Shown: positions 48,501-57,419, counted from the first letter of the stretch. The stretch is 64,000 nt of DNA from Lucifugimonas sp038150225 (GCA_038150225.1 JAYQWG010000004.1:1-64000), one strand, 5' to 3'. Numbers and translations: made by a program. Notes: generated from the sequence alone by a model not told the origin.

Positions 48501-50181
48501 GGCGCAAGGTGCGAAGCCAGGTGAAGGTGGTGAAATCCCGGGGCGGAAGATCTCGGACTACATCGCTTACATTCGTAAGACAACCCCTGGTGTGGAGCTT
48601 ATCTCCCCTCCACCTCACCATGACATTTACTCAATTGAGGACCTGGCTCAGCTGATCCACGACCTCAAGAACGTGAACCCTGACTCCCGAGTCCACGTGA
48701 AGCTCGTTTCAGTCGCCGGTGTAGGAATCATCGCTGCTGGTGTAGCTAAAGGTAAGGGCGACGTCGTGCTGATCTCCGGAGACTCCGGTGGAACAGGTGC
48801 GTCCCCGCTGAGCTCAATAAGGCACGCTGGACTCCCATGGGAGCTTGGACTGGCTGAGACTCAGCAGGTTCTGGTTGCTAACGGGCTCCGCGACCGAATC
48901 GTCGTTCAGACAGACGGTCAGATGAAGACGGCGAAAGACGTTCTCATCGGTGCGTTGCTTGGTGCCGAGGAATGGGGAATTGCGACCGGTGCGCTCATTG
49001 CGATGGGTTGCATCATGCTCCGTAAGTGCCACCTCAATACATGCTCAGTCGGTGTTGCAACCCAGGACCCGGAACTTCGCAAAAAGTTCGCAGGGACTCC
49101 CGACGCAGTAGTGAACTACTTCATGTTCCTCGCCGAGGGTCTACGTGAACTCATGGCTAAGCTCGGATTCCGAACTGTTGAAGAGATGGTTGGCCGGGTC
49201 GACAAACTGAAGGTTCGAGACAACATTGATCACTGGAAAGCAAAGACTCTCGACCTTTCACCAATTCTCGTAAAACCGGAAACTCTTCCGGGGGACCACC
49301 CATACCAGTGCGCCACACAGGATCACGGTTTGGACAAGGCCCTCGACAACCAACTGATTGACCTCTCCAAGGACGCAATCGAAAACGGCTCGAAGGTTTC
49401 TGGAACACTGCCAATCGTCAACGTGAACCGAACAGTTGGTGCAACGCTGAGCGGAAAAATTGCCGCCAAATATGGTGAAGAAGGTCTCCCTGACGAAACA
49501 ATTAACTTCACGTTCCAGGGTTCTGCTGGTCAAAGTTTTGGAGCCTGGGTAGTCAAGGGAGTTACTTTCAAGGTCGAAGGTGACGCCAACGACTACTTCG
49601 GAAAAGGGCTCTCAGGCGGTCGACTGGTGATCACTCCTCCGCCCGGAAGTGACTACGAAGCCAGCGAAAACATCATCATTGGTAACGTCGCCCTCTACGG
49701 TTCAACCGGAGGTGAGGCATACGTAAATGGTCTAGCTGGTGAGCGATTCGCTGTTCGCAACTCGGCAGCACACGCGGTTGTTGAAGGTATTGGTGATCAC
49801 GGTTGTGAGTACATGACCGGTGGCCAAGTTGCCATTCTCGGTCCTACGGGACGAAACTTCGGTGCGGGAATGAGTGGTGGTATTGCTTACGTGATCGATC
49901 CTGACGGTTCGTTCGAGAGCAACTTCAACCCTGCAATCGCCGACCTGCTCGATGTAGAGCCAGGCTCAGAAGACGACAAATCACTTAAGTTCATGATCGA
50001 AAAGCACCTTGAGTACACAGGAAGCAAGGTTGCCGAAAAGCTTCTAGCTGACTGGGACAACTCAGTTTCGCAATTCAAGAAAGTGTTCCCACGAGACTAC
50101 GCTAGAGTCTTGAGGGAACGAGCTTTGGCCGAAAGCGAAGCTAAAGCCGGAGCAGAAGAAGGAGTAGCAACACGTGGGTAA
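45541..50181 (+). CDS. gltB: Glutamate synthase (NADPH) large subunit
   Basis: 1546 residues from the ATG at 45541, chosen over an in-frame TTG at 45517 because AGGAG lies 6-8 nt before it. The glutaminase nucleophile is probably Cys39 in EHDACGVGMVANI, after a short propeptide. FMN/synthase-domain motifs are present (GEGGEDPERF, SGDSGGTGASPLSSIRHAGLPWELGLAE), and the 3Fe-4S cluster Cys lie in GCIMLRKCHLNTCSVGVATQ. The C-terminal GXGXG repeat domain is complete. It converts glutamine and 2-oxoglutarate to two glutamate. Its end overlaps gltD by 8 nt. Confidence 0.96.
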   Translation: MTEIRNNFDSRPDAEVVLPDFTDIAERGLYVPELEHDACGVGMVANITGERTHAIIDQALEVLVNLGHRGASGADPLTGDGAGITLQMPHAFMQKVAKESGFELPDERRYGVAMCFLPNDANLNAASKKALEDAANENGLSVLGWRDVPTDPSVIGVTAQAVMPKFEQLFVAAPDGVEGDDLERALYLARKSAEKRLIVNETDEEIKTILNREFYVSSWSSRTLIYKGMLVVDQLGEFYLDLKDESMVSAFGLVHSRFSTNTLGSWKLSHPYRMLAHNGEINTVRGNRNWMQAREKTIDSPFFGDKIDELTPICESDDPSDTASLDNVFELLRMTGRSVEHTAAMMMPAAWHGHESMPKDVQDFYEFHGNLMEPWDGPAMIVFTDGDAIGAVLDRNGLRPFRYTVTKDDLLIMASETGVLNVEPERVKYRSRLQPGRMFLVDFGEQRIVEPDEVMKRLADTNPYSEWLEENRSTIETLPEAPTVPENDLESLVARQMAFGYTREDLNMLIRPMAITGHQPQGSMGNDAPLAVLSDKPQNMFAYFKQAFAQVSNPPLDAIREKLVTQRAVPAGRRPNIFETTPLHCQTLRIDHPVLRNAELAKIKASSVPGVKAKTISTLFPVSGGTEALDAALNRIRQEASQAIEDGFTLLILSDRGVDEENSYVPSLLATGAVHHNLIRERNRAQADIIVESGEPREVHHFATLFGYGASAINPYLALETIDGLRQRPTAEEKIPAQDAAEENFREAIEEGVVKTMAKMGISTLQGYIGAQVFEALGLGRELVDEYFTWTVSRISGIGTNEIALDQLANHSRAYSPDNIPSNLKLDLGGLYLWRATGERHMWNPDTISLLQDAVRRNDRAVYEQFEAASDKEGDDHITIRNMLEPVFDGEGIPLDEVEPAEKIVERFATGAISLGSISREAHETLAIATNRINARSNTGEGGEDPERFTAEANGDSRSSAIKQVASGRFGVTTNYLTNAKDLQIKMAQGAKPGEGGEIPGRKISDYIAYIRKTTPGVELISPPPHHDIYSIEDLAQLIHDLKNVNPDSRVHVKLVSVAGVGIIAAGVAKGKGDVVLISGDSGGTGASPLSSIRHAGLPWELGLAETQQVLVANGLRDRIVVQTDGQMKTAKDVLIGALLGAEEWGIATGALIAMGCIMLRKCHLNTCSVGVATQDPELRKKFAGTPDAVVNYFMFLAEGLRELMAKLGFRTVEEMVGRVDKLKVRDNIDHWKAKTLDLSPILVKPETLPGDHPYQCATQDHGLDKALDNQLIDLSKDAIENGSKVSGTLPIVNVNRTVGATLSGKIAAKYGEEGLPDETINFTFQGSAGQSFGAWVVKGVTFKVEGDANDYFGKGLSGGRLVITPPPGSDYEASENIIIGNVALYGSTGGEAYVNGLAGERFAVRNSAAHAVVEGIGDHGCEYMTGGQVAILGPTGRNFGAGMSGGIAYVIDPDGSFESNFNPAIADLLDVEPGSEDDKSLKFMIEKHLEYTGSKVAEKLLADWDNSVSQFKKVFPRDYARVLRERALAESEAKAGAEEGVATRG

Positions 50182-51658
50182 AGTAACGGGCTTCATGGAG
50201 GCTGGTCGCCGAACTCCCGCGCGTCGCGACAAAGTCGAGCGAATCAACGATTGGCAGGAAATCTACCTCGAGTGGAGCGATTCTGATTCGCGACGGCAGG
50301 CAAGTCGATGTATGGACTGCGGTGTTCCATTCTGCAACAACGGGTGTCCGCTCGGGAACTTGATTCCTGAGTTCAACGACTTCGTCTATCACGGTGCATG
50401 GCAAGAAGCCATCCAGCGACTGCACGCCACGAACAACTTCCCTGAGTTCACCGGTCGCGTTTGTCCTGCTCCGTGTGAAGCGTCATGCACACTTTCGATC
50501 AACTCAGATCCCGTAACAATCGAAATGATCGAGAAGACGATCGTTGAACGTGGATGGGAAGAAGGCTGGATCAAACCTGAACCTGCCGAGAACAAGACAG
50601 GCAAGAAAGTCGCCGTCGTCGGTTCCGGACCCTCAGGTCTAGCGGCCGCGCAGCAGCTCGCACGTGCAGGTCACTCGGTCACTGTATTTGAGCGAAACGA
50701 ATACATTGGTGGACTACTTGCAATCGGTATTCCGGAATTCAAGCTCGAGAAGCGAGTTGTTGATCGCCGGGTGGACCAAATGGAAAAAGAAGGTGTTGAG
50801 TTCAAAGTGAGCACCAACGTCGGAGTGGATATCACCCACGAAGAACTGCTCGAAAACTTCGATGCCGTTTGTCTCGCCGGTGGTTCAACGATCCCAAGAG
50901 ACCTCCCAGTAGAGGGCCGTGAACTCAACGGAATCCATTTCGCCATGGACTTCCTCGGACAGCAGAACCGACGTCTTAAGGGACAGGAATTTTCTCCAGA
51001 AGAAACCATTGATGTGAAGGGCAAGAACGTCGTGATCATTGGTGGTGGTGACACCGGTGCTGACTGTCTCGGCACTTCACACCGTCAGGGCGCAGCAAAC
51101 ATCGTGCAGATGGAAATCATGCCTCGACCGCCTGGAGAGCGAATCGTGACTAACCCGTGGCCACAGTGGCCAACCATCTTCCGCACTTCGAGTGCGCACG
51201 AAGAAGGTGGAGATCGAGATTTCAACGTTCTCACGAAGCGTTTCGTCGATGAAGGGAATGGCAACGTGAAGCGTCTTGAGTGCGTTCGTGTCGAGTGGGT
51301 GAAAGATGAAGAGACCGGAAGGTTCAACATGAACGAAGTCCCCGGATCCGAATTCACACTCGAAGCCGATGCAGTTTTCCTTGCAATGGGATTCCTGCAC
51401 CCACAGCACGAAGGTCTTCTAGACTCTCTCGGTGTTGAATACGACGCACGAGGAAACGTAGCAGCAGACGGTTCAATGAAAACCAACCTCGATAAGGTCT
51501 TCGCATGCGGGGATATGCAGCGAGGTCAGTCTCTCGTGGTTCACGCCATTGCCAGTGGACGACGTACAGCTCGCATGATCGACATCTTCCTCACCGGAGA
51601 TTCTCGATTACCAACTGTCTCTGGCTATGCCCGACCACCGCTAATGGTCAACGGCTAA
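50174..51658 (+). CDS. gltD: Glutamate synthase (NADPH) small subunit
   Basis: 494 residues from a GTG inside the gltB 3' end. The N-terminal Fe-S domain shows ASRCMDCGVPFCNNGCPLGN and GRVCPAPCEASC; the FAD site is VAVVGSGPSGLAAAQQLARAGHSVTVFE; the NADPH site is NVVIIGGGDTGADCLGTSHRQGA; and the C-terminus has DKVFACGDMQRGQSLVVHAIASGRR. It passes electrons from NADPH to the large subunit. Translational coupling to gltB suits a stoichiometric complex. Confidence 0.96.
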   Translation: MGKVTGFMEAGRRTPARRDKVERINDWQEIYLEWSDSDSRRQASRCMDCGVPFCNNGCPLGNLIPEFNDFVYHGAWQEAIQRLHATNNFPEFTGRVCPAPCEASCTLSINSDPVTIEMIEKTIVERGWEEGWIKPEPAENKTGKKVAVVGSGPSGLAAAQQLARAGHSVTVFERNEYIGGLLAIGIPEFKLEKRVVDRRVDQMEKEGVEFKVSTNVGVDITHEELLENFDAVCLAGGSTIPRDLPVEGRELNGIHFAMDFLGQQNRRLKGQEFSPEETIDVKGKNVVIIGGGDTGADCLGTSHRQGAANIVQMEIMPRPPGERIVTNPWPQWPTIFRTSSAHEEGGDRDFNVLTKRFVDEGNGNVKRLECVRVEWVKDEETGRFNMNEVPGSEFTLEADAVFLAMGFLHPQHEGLLDSLGVEYDARGNVAADGSMKTNLDKVFACGDMQRGQSLVVHAIASGRRTARMIDIFLTGDSRLPTVSGYARPPLMVNG

Positions 51659-51673
51659 GCGTTCGCTGAGAAA

Positions 51674-53458
51674 ATGACGACCGAAGCCGACACATCCAGG
51701 GCGGCAACAACCATCAGGGTTGCTGCCGCTCAAATCAACACTACTGTCGGTGACATCGACGGCAACGTGCGTCTTGTCCAGGAGTGGACCGAGAAGGCTC
51801 AGGCGCAAGGTGTCGAACTTCTCATATTCCCTGAGCTTACAATCACAGGCTATCCGCCGGAAGACCTGGTCCTCTACGACCACTTCATCGAAGCAAACAA
51901 AATGGCACTGCAACAACTTGCAGCGTCGATTAGCGATGTGATCGCGGTCGTTGGGTTCGTAGACTCCGACGAAGAAGGAAACCTCTACAATGCCGCGGCT
52001 GTCCTCCATCAAGGTGCTGTTGTCACCGTTTACCGGAAGGTTCACCTTCCGAACTATGGAGTCTTCGACGAACAACGCTATTTCAAATCTGGCGATCAAT
52101 GTCCGGTACTCGTGATTCGAGGAATCCGGGTTGGAGTGAACATTTGCGAGGACATCTGGGAGGACGTCGGTCCTTCTGAAGTCCAGTGCGTCGCCGGCGC
52201 ACAAATCGTCGTAAACCTTAACTCTTCGCCATACGAATCTGGAAAGCAAGGCGTGCGGGTGAATATCGTCACCAGTCTTGCTCGTCGCAACCGCGCGTTC
52301 ACCCTTTATGCCAACCAGGTCGGAGGGCAGGACGAACTTGTTTTTGACGGCGGATCAATGCTGGCGGGTCCGAACGGTGAACTCGTGGGCACCGCTCCGA
52401 GGTTTGAAGAGACTTTGCTGATCGCCGACCTCAACGTTACCGCTGTGGATGACATTCGCGAGAAGCATCCTGTCAACGCGGTTCCTGAAGCGGATCTCGC
52501 TCAGGTTGGTATCGCCTACGAAATAAATATTTCCTCAACTCCGTCTTCTTATCAGCCCCAGTTGCCCGAACTATCGGTCTACAAACTCGATCGATTGGAA
52601 GCGATCTACCGCGCTCTGGTTTTAGGGACTAGGGATTACGTGCGGAAAACTGGATTTAAGAAAGTTGCCGTGGCTGTTTCAGGTGGAATTGACTCAGCAA
52701 TTGTTACCGCGATTGCCGTTGATGCCATAGGTGCTGAGAACGTGATAGGGGTAGCTCTGCCTTCACGTTATTCCTCAGAAGGCAGCGTGAGCGATGCCAC
52801 TGAACTTTGCGCTCGCCTGGGTGTTGATCTGTGGAACATTCCAATTGAGCCGGGGCACCGAGCGTTCGAAGAAATGCTCGACGAGGCGTTCGAGGAGACG
52901 GAACCGGGTCTTGCCGAGGAGAACATGCAGTCACGAATCCGCGGCAACATCATGATGTCGATCGCCAACAAGTTCAACTGGCTCGTTCTCACTACAGGTA
53001 ACAAGTCCGAAATGGCGACCGGGTATGGGACGCTATACGGCGATATGGCAGGCGCATACGCAGTCATCAAAGACGTTCCGAAAACTGTCGTATACGAGTT
53101 ATGCGAACACCGAAACAGATGCGGACCGGGAGCACCGATCCCGCAGGCGATAATCGACAAGCCGCCGAGTGCTGAGTTGCGACCTGACCAACTTGATCAG
53201 GATTCACTCCCACCGTATGACCAGCTCGACCGAATAATTCACATGTACATCGAGGGCAGGCTCTCGCTTCGGAAAATAATCGAGAGCGAAGCTGAGCATG
53301 GTGAGAACGGTGCAAACGAGTCAGTAATCCGCCGGATTATCCGTCTCGTAGACATTAACGAGTACAAGCGACGACAAACGCCACCTGGGGTCAAAATTAC
53401 CGGCCTGGCGTTCGGGCGAGATCGCAGACTTCCTATCGCGTCAGGTTGGCAAAAGTAA
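51674..53458 (+). CDS. nadE: Glutamine-dependent NAD+ synthetase
   Basis: 594 residues, two domains. The N-terminal nitrilase-type glutaminase has the Glu-Lys-Cys triad: E54 in FPELTITGY, K122 in YRKVHLPNYGVFDE and C158 in VNICEDIWED. The C-terminal synthetase has the PP-loop VAVSGGIDSAIVT (SGGIDS at 336-341) and TTGNKSEMATGYGTLYGDMAGA. It amidates deamido-NAD with glutamine-derived ammonia. It starts 15 nt after gltD, linking a glutamine consumer to the GS-GOGAT block. Confidence 0.95.
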   Translation: MTTEADTSRAATTIRVAAAQINTTVGDIDGNVRLVQEWTEKAQAQGVELLIFPELTITGYPPEDLVLYDHFIEANKMALQQLAASISDVIAVVGFVDSDEEGNLYNAAAVLHQGAVVTVYRKVHLPNYGVFDEQRYFKSGDQCPVLVIRGIRVGVNICEDIWEDVGPSEVQCVAGAQIVVNLNSSPYESGKQGVRVNIVTSLARRNRAFTLYANQVGGQDELVFDGGSMLAGPNGELVGTAPRFEETLLIADLNVTAVDDIREKHPVNAVPEADLAQVGIAYEINISSTPSSYQPQLPELSVYKLDRLEAIYRALVLGTRDYVRKTGFKKVAVAVSGGIDSAIVTAIAVDAIGAENVIGVALPSRYSSEGSVSDATELCARLGVDLWNIPIEPGHRAFEEMLDEAFEETEPGLAEENMQSRIRGNIMMSIANKFNWLVLTTGNKSEMATGYGTLYGDMAGAYAVIKDVPKTVVYELCEHRNRCGPGAPIPQAIIDKPPSAELRPDQLDQDSLPPYDQLDRIIHMYIEGRLSLRKIIESEAEHGENGANESVIRRIIRLVDINEYKRRQTPPGVKITGLAFGRDRRLPIASGWQK

Positions 53459-53628
53459 TCCTGCACGCGGCCGATGCTTCTGGCATACGCCAGTTGTTAA
53501 TAAGACGTTCTACACAGTTAATTCACATTCCGTCGGTAACTTGATTTTCAACAATCGAATCAAAGTCTTACTTCGACGGTGATTTCACGAATCCAATCTG
53601 ACGTACAGGTCATCGAACTCCCATCAAT

Positions 53629-54939
53629 ATGTTCACAAAATTACGAAAAATATTCCTAGGTTCTTCACTGACCCTCTTGATCGCAGCCTCAGTCGCATGC
53701 TCCGGTCTCACCGGTGAGGCTGATCAGTCTCCAACCTCAGAAATCGTGAATGAAACTATTTCTAGCGCGGTTGTAACGTCTACCCCTCTCGCCAGAGATA
53801 GTGTCTCGAATTCTTCCAACCCAACCGAAACAGTCGGCAACGAGCAAAACCAGCTTGCGAACTTCGACGGAACCGGTGACGATAAAGACAACACGTCTGG
53901 AGATATTCCTTCCGGCGCCAGTGACGTAACGGAACTCACACCATCACAAATCGTAGCTACACAACAGGTCCATCTTGCAGACCTCTACGAAGAGACTGTC
54001 GATTCGATCGTGTTTATTCGAGTCGGTACAAGCACGGGTGGTGGCTCCGGGTCGGGATTTGTTTGGGATGAGTACGGCTACATCGTCACGAACTACCACG
54101 TGATACAGGGTGCGACTACAGTGTTCGTCAAATTCTTCAACGGTCGTGAGTATCGAGCCGACATCGTTTCGTTCGATCCGGATTCGGATCTCGCGGTCAT
54201 CAAGATAGTTGACCTCGATCACACTATCGAACCCATCGCCATTGGCTCTTCTGGTGATCTCCGCCCCGGTGATCTTGCAATCGCCCTTGGGAATCCGTTC
54301 GGGGAGGAGTTCACGATGACTACTGGCATTGTTAGCGCGGTCAGCAGAACTCTTAATAGCGGATTCTCTGCCTACCAGATTCCCGCTGTGGTTCAGACCG
54401 ACGCGGCCATAAACCCGGGTAACTCTGGCGGTCCATTGCTCGATATGGATGGAAATGTGATCGGTGTGAACACTCAAATACGCAGCGACTCCAGGCAAAA
54501 TTCAGGAGTTGGTTTTGCGGTTCCTGTCGACCTGGTCAAACGAGTTGTTCCTTCTCTTATAGACAACGGCTCTTACACATATCCGCTCATGGGCATTAGC
54601 GGCGAGGAAGTCAGCATCACTGTCCGTGAAGCTGCCAGTCTCGACGGCGATGTTCGTGGGGCGATCGTCATGACTGTGTCATCTGGTGGACCAGCAGACA
54701 CAGCGGGGATCCTAGGTGATACCGGTCAGCGTTCAACCAACGGTCAAATACTTGCACCAAATTACGATGGGGACATCATCGTCTCGATAAACGGCTCCCC
54801 TATCAATTCCATGAACGACCTGATTGGCTTCCTGGCGCTGAACACCGCGCCAGGAGAAGAAATCGTTGTTGGTGTTTTGAGAAATGGGGTCGAAATCTCC
54901 ATCCCGATGGAGCTCGGTGCTCGCCCATCAAGCACGTAA
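53629..54939 (+). CDS. HtrA/DegP-type serine protease lipoprotein
   Basis: 436 residues. The N-terminus is a lipoprotein-like signal (FLGSSLTLLIAASVAC, lipid Cys at 24), followed by a Ser/Thr/Asp-rich linker to about 105. The trypsin-like domain has H157 in IVTNYHVIQ, D187 in FDPDSDLAVIKI and S266 in AAINPGNSGGPLLDMDG. A single PDZ domain closes the protein (SSGGPADTAGI...DIIVSINGSPINSMNDLIGFL). Such proteases degrade or refold damaged exported proteins at the membrane. It stands alone, ends at a strong terminator, and its specific substrate is unknown. Confidence 0.92.
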   Translation: MFTKLRKIFLGSSLTLLIAASVACSGLTGEADQSPTSEIVNETISSAVVTSTPLARDSVSNSSNPTETVGNEQNQLANFDGTGDDKDNTSGDIPSGASDVTELTPSQIVATQQVHLADLYEETVDSIVFIRVGTSTGGGSGSGFVWDEYGYIVTNYHVIQGATTVFVKFFNGREYRADIVSFDPDSDLAVIKIVDLDHTIEPIAIGSSGDLRPGDLAIALGNPFGEEFTMTTGIVSAVSRTLNSGFSAYQIPAVVQTDAAINPGNSGGPLLDMDGNVIGVNTQIRSDSRQNSGVGFAVPVDLVKRVVPSLIDNGSYTYPLMGISGEEVSITVREAASLDGDVRGAIVMTVSSGGPADTAGILGDTGQRSTNGQILAPNYDGDIIVSINGSPINSMNDLIGFLALNTAPGEEIVVGVLRNGVEISIPMELGARPSST

Positions 54940-54960
54940 GTAACCTGAGAACCTATAACT

Positions 54961-54995
54961 AAAAGCCTGCACCGTCATGGCGCAGGCTTTTTTTT
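54961..54995 (+). terminator. Intrinsic terminator after the HtrA-type gene
   Basis: Stem AAAAGCCTGC (54961-54970) / GCAGGCTTTT (54982-54991), with inner ACC/TGG-type pairing, followed by a run of eight or more T. Confidence 0.9.
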
Positions 54996-55132
54996 ACACC
55001 ACCTCTATGTATCTGCAATTCAATTCGGTTTTGAATCCTCTTAGTTATATACCTTTAGGTAATGAAAGAATCTCTTCACCAAATTTTCATTTTATTACAC
55101 CATCTTCAAATGGATAAATCGCTGATTGAATG

Positions 55133-55153
55133 CGAATCATAAGTTATGATTCG
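55133..55153. promoter_or_regulatory. Perfect 21-bp palindrome with LysR-type ATC-N9-GAT signature
   Basis: Arms CGAATCATAA (55133-55142) and TTATGATTCG (55144-55153) around a central G. It contains ATC-N9-GAT, the form of LysR-type binding boxes, and lies 62 nt before the preferred LysR start in an AT-rich region. It is probably an autoregulatory site. Confidence 0.6.
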
Positions 55154-55214
55154 TCAAGTAATTCAAAATTTATATTACTCGGCATCAGGCGAAAATATCG
55201 CTAAGGCATGGCAC

Positions 55215-56102
55215 ATGAATATCGCAGAGCTTGAAGCACTAAAAGCAGTAGCAGAAACAGGCAGCTTCACTCGCGCAGCTGATCGGCTCGGAATGAGTCA
55301 ACCCGGACTCAGTCGCCAGATTCAGAGGTTGGAAAGGGAGTTGGGTACAAAACTCCTTGAACGACGTGGCACTGGCGCCATCCTCACTGATGCTGGTCGA
55401 GAGTCTATGCAGTTCGCAATCCGAACTATTTCCGACTTCGACGCTCTCGTTTCCAGGTTTGGTCCCGATCCTGCTGCATTAACTGGTGTCATTCGAATCG
55501 TTGCCAGCTCGACCCCTGCCGAGTATTTGGTTCCGTCACTAGTCGCCGAGTTCCGCAACGAACACCAGGGAGTTTCAGTAGAGGTTCTCGTTTCTGACTC
55601 AGCCCAGGTAGCTCGAACTGTTGAAGATCGCCAGGCAGACCTCGGACTGAGCGGCATGCCATCAACTGCCATCGGTTTATCAGCTGTGCCGGTTGCCAAA
55701 GACGAGATCGTCCTCGCTGTTTCCAAAGAGCACCGATTCGCCGGGGAGCGTGCGATCACAATCGATCAGCTCAGGGACGAAACTCTCATTGAACGTGAAG
55801 GTGGGTCTGGAACGTGGCAAACTCTCATGCAGGCGCTTTCTGCTTCAGGCATCGAGCTCCCAGAGCACAATGTTTCGATGACTCTCGGTAGCACTCAAGC
55901 AGTCATCGCCGCGGTTGAGAAAAATCTCGGCATTGGTTTCGTGACCAATCATGCCGTCGAACACGCAGCAGGTAGCGTTGTCGCCCTACGTATTTACGGC
56001 GTTCCGTTGGACCGGGATTTGAACCTCGTTTACGAGACTGGACGAGTACGAGGTCGCCACACGCAGGCATTCATCGAGTTCATTCGCCGCAAGTCTGAGT
56101 AA
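55215..56102 (+). CDS. LysR-family transcriptional regulator
   Basis: 295 residues from the ATG at 55215 (MNIAELEALKAVAETGSFTRAADRLGMSQPGLSRQIQRLERELGTKLLERRGTGAILTDAG), which starts the conserved winged helix; an in-frame ATG at 55146 lies inside the palindrome and would add 23 residues untypical of the family. The C-terminal ligand-binding domain begins near GVIRIVASSTPAEYLVPSLVAEF, like CysB/CysL-type regulators. The effector and targets are not known; no divergent gene is next to it, so the usual LysR target clue is missing. Confidence 0.9.
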   Translation: MNIAELEALKAVAETGSFTRAADRLGMSQPGLSRQIQRLERELGTKLLERRGTGAILTDAGRESMQFAIRTISDFDALVSRFGPDPAALTGVIRIVASSTPAEYLVPSLVAEFRNEHQGVSVEVLVSDSAQVARTVEDRQADLGLSGMPSTAIGLSAVPVAKDEIVLAVSKEHRFAGERAITIDQLRDETLIEREGGSGTWQTLMQALSASGIELPEHNVSMTLGSTQAVIAAVEKNLGIGFVTNHAVEHAAGSVVALRIYGVPLDRDLNLVYETGRVRGRHTQAFIEFIRRKSE

Positions 56103-56194
56103 TATCCCCGCCTGGCCGGCAGAGAGTTAATTCGCCCTTTTCGTAGCCAACCCCGTTGGATAACGATAATGTTGTGCCAACGGCCTGTTGCATG

Positions 56195-56216
56195 GATTAG
56201 AACGCTTGTGCTAATC
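56195..56216 (+). promoter_or_regulatory. LexA-box-like dyad upstream of recA
   Basis: GATTAG (56195-56200) and CTAATC (56211-56216) are perfect inverted arms around AACGCTTGTG, with an inner GAAC-like AGAAC-N4-GTGCT that differs from the GAAC-N4-GTTC SOS box by one base. It overlaps a possible -10 box (GCTAAT) and lies 66 nt before the recA start. Confidence 0.45.
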
Positions 56217-56281
56217 TTCCCGGCATTGTAGTTCGTTTGTTCTACTTTCCGGCTACCTCAACGATAAAAGGACGTGCGACG

Positions 56282-57358
56282 TTGGCTGTCAAGAAAGCAC
56301 AGGTAAAGGCATCATTGAACGGTTCCAGCAGCGACCGCGAGAAAACTCTTGAACTGGCACTCGCACAAATAGAGAAGTCGTTCGGACGAGGCGCAGTGAT
56401 GCGCATGGGCGACTCAGACGCGTCCAACTCTGTAAAGGCAGTTCCGACCGGAGCAATCTCCCTCGATATGGCTCTGGGTGTTGGCGGTCTACCACGCGGT
56501 CGAATCATCGAGATCTTCGGTGCTGAGTCGGCGGGTAAAACCACTCTTGCAATGTCAGCGGTTGCTGAAGCCCAACGAGCGGGCGGACAAGCCGCATTCA
56601 TCGACGTAGAGCATGCTATGGATCCCGCCTACGCCAAGTTGATCGGTGTAGACGTCGACAATCTCCTTATTTCCCAGCCTGACTCTGCTGAGCAAGCGCT
56701 GGAAATCACTGAATACCTGATTCGCTCCGGCGCTCTAGACATCATCGTTGTCGACTCGGTCGCAGCCCTTGTTCCTTCAGCTGAACTCGAGGGAGAAATG
56801 GGTGAAATGCAGATTGGTCTGCAGGCACGACTGATGTCTCAGGCTCTTCGAAAGTTGACTGGAATCATCCACAAGACCGACACGGTTTGTATTTTCATTA
56901 ACCAGCTTCGAGAGAAAGTCGGAGTTGTATTCGGAAGCCCCGAAGTCACCCCTGGTGGTAGGGCACTGAAGTTCTACAGTTCTGTACGAATCGACCTTCG
57001 CCGAATTGAAGCCGTCAAAGTGGGACAGGACATCATTGGTAACCGGGTTCGAGCGCGGGTTGTGAAGAACAAAGTTGCTCCTCCATTCCGCAAGGCGGAA
57101 TTGGAAATCCTGTTCAACGCCGGCATCAGCAAAGAAGGAAATATTCTCGATCTCGGTGTTGAAGCAGGAATTGTTAAAAAGAGTGGATCGTTCTACTCAT
57201 ACGGCGATATCAGACTTGGACAGGGTCGAGAAGCTTCCAGGGTTTTCCTTAAGACAAATTCCGACATTCGTGACGAAATCGAGGCCGCGATCCGGGGCGA
57301 TGAAAACGCCATTCCTGTCGATGAGACAAAGGAAACCGAATCTGCCCCTGAGCGATAA
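56282..57358 (+). CDS. recA: Recombinase RecA
   Basis: 358 residues from a TTG at 56282, preferred because AAAGGA lies 9 nt upstream and the protein then begins (M)AVKKAQVKASLNG; an in-frame TTG at 56237 would add 15 atypical residues. Walker A is GAESAGKTT (80-88), Walker B region LDIIVVDSVAALVP, the L1/L2 region INQLREKVGVVFGSPEVTPGGRALKFYSS, and the C-terminal domain is full. RecA forms filaments for strand exchange and triggers LexA self-cleavage. A LexA-like dyad is upstream. Confidence 0.96.
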   Translation: MAVKKAQVKASLNGSSSDREKTLELALAQIEKSFGRGAVMRMGDSDASNSVKAVPTGAISLDMALGVGGLPRGRIIEIFGAESAGKTTLAMSAVAEAQRAGGQAAFIDVEHAMDPAYAKLIGVDVDNLLISQPDSAEQALEITEYLIRSGALDIIVVDSVAALVPSAELEGEMGEMQIGLQARLMSQALRKLTGIIHKTDTVCIFINQLREKVGVVFGSPEVTPGGRALKFYSSVRIDLRRIEAVKVGQDIIGNRVRARVVKNKVAPPFRKAELEILFNAGISKEGNILDLGVEAGIVKKSGSFYSYGDIRLGQGREASRVFLKTNSDIRDEIEAAIRGDENAIPVDETKETESAPER

Positions 57359-57419
57359 CCTTCACACGATCAGGAAAAGCCTGACCGTGCGGTAATTTTT
57401 CACGAGCTATAAACTTGAT

